From NCBI GenBank assembly GCA_043738565.1, contig JAYUGA010000229.1, positions 1-11,159 on the forward strand: a stretch of 11,159 nt of DNA. Reading direction: 5' to 3'. The stretch is from Stagnihabitans sp043738565 (GTDB taxonomy: Bacteria; Pseudomonadota; Alphaproteobacteria; Rhodobacterales; Rhodobacteraceae). The position numbers and the translations under genes were made by a program. A model generated the notes under the pieces. That model was not told the DNA's origin. It saw nothing but the letters and a program-made list of their open reading frames with translations, and made no database searches. This document shows positions 7,036 to 11,159 of this stretch, piece after piece (within the stretch, counting starts at the first letter, position 1; every line of letters begins with the position of its first letter).

Positions 7036-7055
7036 AGGCCCCCACGCGGGGGCCT
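7036..7055 (-). terminator. GC-rich stem-loop between ctaC and ctaB, possible attenuator
   Basis: The arms AGGCCCCC (7036-7043) and GGGGGCCT (7048-7055) are perfectly complementary over eight pairs with a four-base loop. On the minus strand it begins about 24 bases after the ctaC stop and is followed by TCGTGTTA, only mildly T-rich. This could be a partial intrinsic terminator, letting structural subunit II be made in excess over the downstream heme O synthase, or a 3'-end stabiliser. Confidence 0.55.
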
Positions 7056-7079
7056 CCCTCTGCGGTCTTCCGGCCCGGC

Positions 7080-7922
7080 TCAGTTCGAGGCGAGCGCCAC
7101 GTTCCCGGCCTTGGCCGCAACCAGCCAGGCGTCATAGGCTTGCTGGCTGACCACCTTCACCACGATCGGCATATAGGCATGACCCTGACCGCAGAGCGTC
7201 GTGCACTGGCCAAAGTAGATGCCTTCCTTGGTCGGCCTGAACCACAATTGGCCCAGCCGCCCCGGCACTGCCGAATGCATCACGGCGAAAGCCGGCACCG
7301 CCCAGGCATGGATTACATCCGCCGACGTGACCTGCACCACGATGTTCTTGTTCACCGGCACCACCACCGCATTGTCCGCCGCCAGCAGATAGTCGCTTGG
7401 CGCATAGCCCGCCGCCGCAAGCTTGTCGCGGTCCAGCAGCACCGCGTCAAAGTCTATGCCGTCATTGGGGTATTCATAGCTCCAGTACCACTGGTTGCCC
7501 GTCACCTTGAGCAGCACGTCCGCCGCCGGAATTTCTTCCTGCTGGAACAGTGCGGGCAGCGAGAACGAGCCGATGAACACCAGAATCACGATCGGGATCA
7601 GCGTCCATGCCACTTCCAGCGGCGCGTTATGCGTGAACTTGGCCGGTACCGGATGGCGCTTGGCCCCGAACTTCCAGATCACCACCAGCAGCAGGACCGA
7701 CACAAAGGCCACGATCGCCGCGCTGATGATCAGCAGCATGCTGTCAAGACCCTGCGCCACCACCGCCGTCACGCTGGAGGCGGGCTGGAACCCGGTGCCT
7801 TCGGGCTGCGGCACGCCGATCTTTTGCAAGGCTTGCGCCGATGCCGGCCCGCCAAACGCCAGAAGGCTGGCCGCAACACCTGCCACGACACGATGCAAAG
7901 GGTTCAGAAGACGCATGTTCAC
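7080..7922 (-). CDS. ctaC: Cytochrome c oxidase subunit II
   Basis: This subunit receives electrons from cytochrome c at its periplasmic binuclear CuA centre and passes them to subunit I. The protein has 280 residues: a signal peptide (about 1-29, cleavage after GPASA, giving an N-terminal Gln), two membrane helices (about 60-82 and 103-121), then the cupredoxin domain. WYWSYEYP (145-152) is the conserved aromatic patch. The CuA ligands are all present: His205 (DVIHAW), Cys240, Cys244, His248 and Met251. The oddity is the loop CTTLC. The usual CSE(L/I)C motif has a Glu that also binds the non-redox Mg2+, and here it is Thr242. In addition, the usual K-x-D-A-(V/I)-P-G-R is MHSAVPGR, losing Lys and Asp. 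Start chosen at ATG 7922. It is the first gene of the minus-strand operon. Confidence 0.97.
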   Translation of the reverse strand: MNMRLLNPLHRVVAGVAASLLAFGGPASAQALQKIGVPQPEGTGFQPASSVTAVVAQGLDSMLLIISAAIVAFVSVLLLVVIWKFGAKRHPVPAKFTHNAPLEVAWTLIPIVILVFIGSFSLPALFQQEEIPAADVLLKVTGNQWYWSYEYPNDGIDFDAVLLDRDKLAAAGYAPSDYLLAADNAVVVPVNKNIVVQVTSADVIHAWAVPAFAVMHSAVPGRLGQLWFRPTKEGIYFGQCTTLCGQGHAYMPIVVKVVSQQAYDAWLVAAKAGNVALASN

Positions 7923-8095
7923 TTCCCGTACAAAGGGCGGCTTTGCGCCACCTTGAGGGTCCCGTCAGCTTGTCTGGCAGAATCCCGTTGTTTCTGGTTG
8001 CCGTGAAACCATATTAGACACGTCACGACAAGAGAAACTGTTGCGGCAAAATGGTGCAGCGCTGTCAGTTTCAACCCTCGCCCAAGGATTTTTCC
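7923..8095. promoter_or_regulatory. Divergent intergenic region between ctaC and tldD, presumed to hold both promoters
   Basis: This 173-base spacer separates two divergent genes, so each should have a promoter here. On the minus strand a TAATAT (8016-8011) could be a -10 box for ctaC, but I see no good -35 at 16-18 bases from it. A seven-base inverted repeat, GAAACTG (8034-8040) and CAGTTTC (8066-8072), lies nearer tldD. AAGGA (8084-8088) is the tldD ribosome binding site, seven bases from its ATG. Exact promoter positions cannot be supported. Confidence 0.5.
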
Positions 8096-9517
8096 ATGAC
8101 CGACGCCCCCTTCCGCCCGTTCGACACCCAACTGGACGAGGCCGCCGCCCTTGCCACCCTGCGCGAAGCCACCCACGGCGCCGATGATGGCGAACTGTTT
8201 CTGGAACGCCGCCGCTCCGAAGCGATCGTGCTGGACGATGGCCGCATCAAGTCCGCCAGCTACGACGCTTCCGAAGGTTTCGGCCTGCGCGCCATCCGGG
8301 GCGAGGTCGCCGGTTACGCCCATTCCACCGAAATCAGTGAACACGCCCTGCGCCGCGCCGCCCAGACCGCCCGCCTTGCCGTGGGCGACGGCGGCGGCTC
8401 GATGTCCGCCAGCCCCAAAGGCACCAACCTCAAACTCTACACCGACGCCGACCCGATGGCCGACGCCAGTTTCGCAGGCAAACTCGACATCCTCAAGGAA
8501 ATCAACGCCTACGCCCGCGCCCTCGACCCGCACGTGATCCAGGTCTCCGCCACCATCGCCGCCGGGTTGCAGGAGGTTGAAATCCTGCGCCCCGAGGGCC
8601 TGCGCCTGACCGACATCCGCCCGATGGCCCGCCTCAATGTCAGCGTGATCGTCGAACAGAACGGCCGCCGCGAACAGGGCGGCACCGGCGGCGGTGGCCG
8701 CCACGGCCTCGCCCGCCTCTTGGAGCCCGCCTTCTGGCAGGCACAAATCCGCGAAGCCCTGCGCATCGCGCTGGTCAACCTCGACGCCGTCCCCGCCCCC
8801 GCCGGCATGATGGATGTGGTGTTGGGCCCCGGCTGGCCCGGCATCCTGCTGCACGAGGCGATCGGTCACGGTCTGGAGGGCGACTTCAACCGCAAGCAAA
8901 CCTCGGCCTTCGCCGGCCTGATGGGCCAGCAGATCGCCGCCAAAGGCGTCACCGTGCTGGATGACGGCACCATCCCCGACCGTCGCGGCTCGATCTCGGT
9001 CGACGACGAAGGCACGCCTTCGGCCAAGAATATCCTGATCGAGGACGGCAAACTCGTCGGCTTCATGCAGGACCGCCAGAACGCCCGCCTGATGGGTGTC
9101 GCCCCCACCGGCAACGGCAGGCGCGAGTCCTATGCCCATATCCCGATGCCTCGGATGACCAACACCTACATGCTCGCCGGCAACGACGACCCCGCTGGCA
9201 TCGTCGCCTCTCTGAAAGACGGCATCTATGCCGTGGGCTTCGGCGGCGGTCAGGTCGACATCACCAACGGCAAATTCGTGTTCTCCTGCACCGAGGCGTA
9301 CCGCGTCCGCAATGGCGTCGTGGGCGAGGCCGTCAAAGGCGCCACCCTGATCGGCGACGGCGCCACCGCCCTCAAACAAATCCGCGCCATCGGCAATGAT
9401 CTGGCCTTGGACCCTGGCATCGGCAACTGCGGCAAGGCGGGCCAATGGGTGCCGGTCGGCGTCGGCCAGCCCACCCTGCTGATCGGCGGCCTGACGGTCG
9501 GCGGCTCGCAGACCTGA
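8096..9517 (+). CDS. tldD: TldD family metallopeptidase subunit
   Basis: TldD forms a heterodimeric zinc protease with TldE (PmbA), which degrades unfolded peptides. In some bacteria it helps mature microcin B17 or remove the CcdA antitoxin. The protein has 473 residues, normal length. LLHEAIGHGLEGDFNRK carries the HExxxH zinc motif (His253, Glu254, His258), and FVFSCTEAYRV supplies the third ligand (Cys398). The C-terminus GNCGKAGQWVPVGVGQP is typical. It starts MTDAPFRPFD at ATG 8096 because AAGGA precedes it. An upstream ATG at 8051 lacks a ribosome binding site and adds 15 unlikely residues. No tldE is in the window. It is transcribed away from ctaC, converges on tex, and uses strongly C-ending codons, unlike the minus-strand genes thrC and DUF1697. 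Confidence 0.97.
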   Translation: MTDAPFRPFDTQLDEAAALATLREATHGADDGELFLERRRSEAIVLDDGRIKSASYDASEGFGLRAIRGEVAGYAHSTEISEHALRRAAQTARLAVGDGGGSMSASPKGTNLKLYTDADPMADASFAGKLDILKEINAYARALDPHVIQVSATIAAGLQEVEILRPEGLRLTDIRPMARLNVSVIVEQNGRREQGGTGGGGRHGLARLLEPAFWQAQIREALRIALVNLDAVPAPAGMMDVVLGPGWPGILLHEAIGHGLEGDFNRKQTSAFAGLMGQQIAAKGVTVLDDGTIPDRRGSISVDDEGTPSAKNILIEDGKLVGFMQDRQNARLMGVAPTGNGRRESYAHIPMPRMTNTYMLAGNDDPAGIVASLKDGIYAVGFGGGQVDITNGKFVFSCTEAYRVRNGVVGEAVKGATLIGDGATALKQIRAIGNDLALDPGIGNCGKAGQWVPVGVGQPTLLIGGLTVGGSQT

Positions 9518-9522
9518 ACCCC

Positions 9523-9596
9523 AAATTTTCTGCGAAAATTTCACTTCCGAATTTTCGCAGAAAATTCACCCATACCTGAATTTTCGCAGAAAATTC
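9523..9596. repeat. Cluster of three 19-base AT-rich palindromic units between tldD and tex
   Basis: Three units lie at 9523-9541, 9549-9567 and 9578-9596. Each has an eight-base AT-rich arm, a three-base centre and the exact complementary arm. Units 2 and 3 are identical (arms GAATTTTC and GAAAATTC around GCA). Unit 1 has centre TGC and outer bases A/T, so it is the inverted version. The spacers are 7 and 10 unrelated bases. The cluster begins five bases after the tldD stop and ends 65 bases before the tex stop. It may be a bidirectional transcription terminator, an mRNA 3'-end structure, a protein-binding array, or a mobile palindromic repeat. Confidence 0.8.
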
Positions 9597-9661
9597 GTCC
9601 GCCTCAACGCATGAAAAGCGTAGAGACGGAAGAAAGACGCCGGCAAGACACGAGCAAGACA

Positions 9662-11159
9662 TTAACCTTTTCCGGGAAATTTCCCCCGCAAAGCCTCCGC
9701 AAACGCCCCCGACCCGCTCACAACCGGCCCCGCCGAACCCGGCCCCGGACGCCCCTTCGGCACCTGCGGCGCACGCTCCCGCACCTGCTCCCTGGCCTCG
9801 CCGCTCTCCTTCTTCATCGTCAGTGCAATCCGCTTGCGGGCCGCATCGACCTCGACCACCCGCACCTTCACCACGTCGCCTGCCTTCACCACCTCATGCG
9901 GGTCTTTGACAAAGCGATCAGCCAACTGGCTGACATGCACCAACCCATCCTGATGCACCCCGATATCCACGAACGCGCCAAAAGCCGCCACGTTGGTCAC
10001 GGTGCCTTCCAGTAGCATCCCTACCCGCAAATCCTTGATTTCATTGATGCCTTCCGCAAAGGTCGCTGTCCTGAACTCCGGCCTGGGGTCACGCCCCGGT
10101 TTTTCCAGCTCGGCCAGAATATCCCGCACCGTCGGCAACCCGAACTTCTCATCGACAAAATTCCGCGCATCCAGCCGCGCCAAAGCCGCCCGATCCCCCA
10201 TCAAAGCCCGAATATCCCGCCCACAAGCCGCCACGATTTTCCGCGCCACATCATAGGCTTCGGGGTGAACGGATGAGGCATCCAGCGGCTCTTTCCCCCC
10301 GGTGATCCGCAAAAAACCTGCCGCCTGCTCGAACGCCTTCGGTCCCAGCCGCGCCACCTTCAGCAACTCCCGCCGCGACTTGAACGGCCCGTTTACATCC
10401 CGATGCGCCACAATCGCCTCCGCCAACCCCACCCCCACCCCCGACACCCGCGCCAGCAAGGGCGCCGAGGCGGTGTTCACATCGACCCCCACCGCATTCA
10501 CCGCATCTTCCACGACGACCCCAAGGCTGCGACCCAACCGCACCTGATCCACATCATGTTGATACTGCCCCACCCCAATCGCCTTGGGTTCGATCTTGAC
10601 CAGTTCCGCCAGCGGGTCTTGCAACCGCCTTGCAATGCTGACCGCCCCGCGCAAACTCACGTCCAGATCGGGAAATTCCTTGGCCGCCAGTTCGCTCGCC
10701 GAATAGATCGAAGCCCCCGCCTCACTGACAATCACCTTCACGGGCTTCTCCCCCGGCAGCACCGCCAGCATGTCCGCCACCATCTTCTCGGTCTCGCGGC
10801 TCGCGGTGCCATTGCCAATCGAGATCAGTTTGACCCCATGTTTCGCAATCAACCTCGCCAGCGTCACCTGCGCCGCCCGCAACTCGTTCTTCGGCTGGAA
10901 CGGATAAACCACCTCCGTCGCCACAACCTTCCCCGTCGCATCAACCACCGCCACCTTGACCCCAGTCCGGATCCCAGGATCAAGCCCCATCGTAGCCTTG
11001 CCACCAGCAGGCGCGGCCAGCAGCAAATCCTTCAAATTCCTCGCAAATACCTGAATGGCCCCCGTCTCCGCCCGCTCCCGAACCTCGCCCATCAAGTCCA
11101 AAGTCAACGAAGTCCGCAGCTTGATCCGCCACGCCCAACTCGCCGCCTCCCGCAGCCAG
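9662..11159 (-). CDS. tex: Tex family RNA-binding transcription accessory protein, C-terminal part
   Basis: The gene is cut by the right edge. About 498 C-terminal residues are visible and remain open to the last base, so the start lies outside the window (full Tex proteins are about 770-790 residues). Domains run in Tex order. First is a helical segment (WLREAASWAWRIKL). Next is a YqgF/RNase H-like domain starting ATMGLDPGIRTGVKVAVVD and including VIVSEAGASIYSASELA and the conserved IGVGQYQHDV. A helix-hairpin-helix region follows (LLARVSGVGVGLAEAIVAHR through ARLGPKAFEQAAGFLRI). Last is an S1 RNA-binding domain (VGMLLEGTVTNVAAFGAFVDIGVHQDGLVHVSQL). The tail after the S1 domain is Gly/Pro/Arg-rich. 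Tex proteins bind nucleic acid and influence transcription; the mechanism in this group is unclear. It converges on tldD. Apparent starts such as TTG 11107 are internal. Confidence 0.97.
   Translation of the reverse strand, partial: WLREAASWAWRIKLRTSLTLDLMGEVRERAETGAIQVFARNLKDLLLAAPAGGKATMGLDPGIRTGVKVAVVDATGKVVATEVVYPFQPKNELRAAQVTLARLIAKHGVKLISIGNGTASRETEKMVADMLAVLPGEKPVKVIVSEAGASIYSASELAAKEFPDLDVSLRGAVSIARRLQDPLAELVKIEPKAIGVGQYQHDVDQVRLGRSLGVVVEDAVNAVGVDVNTASAPLLARVSGVGVGLAEAIVAHRDVNGPFKSRRELLKVARLGPKAFEQAAGFLRITGGKEPLDASSVHPEAYDVARKIVAACGRDIRALMGDRAALARLDARNFVDEKFGLPTVRDILAELEKPGRDPRPEFRTATFAEGINEIKDLRVGMLLEGTVTNVAAFGAFVDIGVHQDGLVHVSQLADRFVKDPHEVVKAGDVVKVRVVEVDAARKRIALTMKKESGEAREQVRERAPQVPKGRPGPGSAGPVVSGSGAFAEALRGKFPGKG

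Noticed and set aside
6006..8006. A 666-codon open frame on the plus strand opposite ctaB and ctaC
   Set aside because: Its product is Arg/His/Pro/Gln-rich with no recognisable domain, and both genes on the other strand are certain. It is a GC-rich antisense artefact.
8051..8095. An earlier ATG start for tldD
   Set aside because: There is no ribosome binding site before it, whereas AAGGA precedes ATG 8096 at good spacing and TldD proteins normally start close to that point.
7919..9544. A 541-codon open frame on the minus strand opposite tldD
   Set aside because: It lies almost wholly antisense to a clear tldD with an intact zinc motif. Its product is dominated by Gly/Ala/Val/Asp/His in an irregular pattern typical of antisense reading of C-ending codons.
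9523..9596. CRISPR-like array
   Set aside because: There are only three 19-base units, with spacers of 7 and 10 bases, one unit is inverted, and no cas genes are present. The palindromes are better read as extragenic structure.
9372..9662. A small minus-strand gene across the tldD/tex gap
   Set aside because: The 96-codon frame is made of the palindromic repeats plus antisense tldD and has no family resemblance or ribosome binding support. The plus-strand frame at 9611-10015 is antisense to tex and rejected likewise.

Overview
The window looks like ordinary chromosomal sequence from an alphaproteobacterium of the Rhodobacteraceae (Rhodobacter/Paracoccus/Roseobacter relatives). Three things suggest this: high G+C, the protein sequences, and the gene set ctaC - ctaB - small membrane protein - ctaG - ctaE - surf1 - thrC - M16 peptidase - GNAT, divergent from tldD. 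I recall this arrangement from that family but could not check it. I see no tRNA, rRNA, transposase, phage gene or CRISPR array, and no gene-free stretch longer than about 175 bases.

Layout from right to left, following the main direction of transcription. Minus strand 7922 to 1 is one long co-directional run. First come the aa3-type cytochrome c oxidase genes: ctaC (subunit II), ctaB (heme O synthase), a 61-residue single-span protein, ctaG (Cox11 copper chaperone), ctaE (subunit III) and surf1. Then come unrelated housekeeping genes: thrC (threonine synthase), a TTG-started M16 zinc peptidase, a RimJ/RimL-type acetyltransferase, and a DUF1697 gene cut by the left edge. Most junctions overlap or are under 30 bases. 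The breaks are a GC hairpin between ctaC and ctaB, a 145-base spacer between ctaE and surf1, and a 61-base spacer before DUF1697. Subunit I (ctaD) is not in the window. tldD (plus strand) diverges from ctaC. It converges on tex (minus strand, cut by the right edge), and three 19-base AT-rich palindromes lie between the two.

How the genes work together: ctaB makes heme O (the precursor of heme A), surf1 helps deliver heme A, and ctaG delivers copper to subunit I. ctaC and ctaE are structural subunits. The genes from thrC onward have no evident link to respiration and are probably passengers on the same transcript or driven by promoters I could not identify.

I found no new multi-gene system. 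The observations most worth a second look are: (1) subunit II has an intact CuA site but lacks the Glu, Lys and Asp expected around the Mg2+ site and proton/water exit; (2) the triple palindrome between tldD and tex; (3) a shared 25-base extragenic motif found in two spacers; (4) a strong contrast in codon endings between minus-strand genes and tldD, consistent with the minus strand being the leading replication strand.
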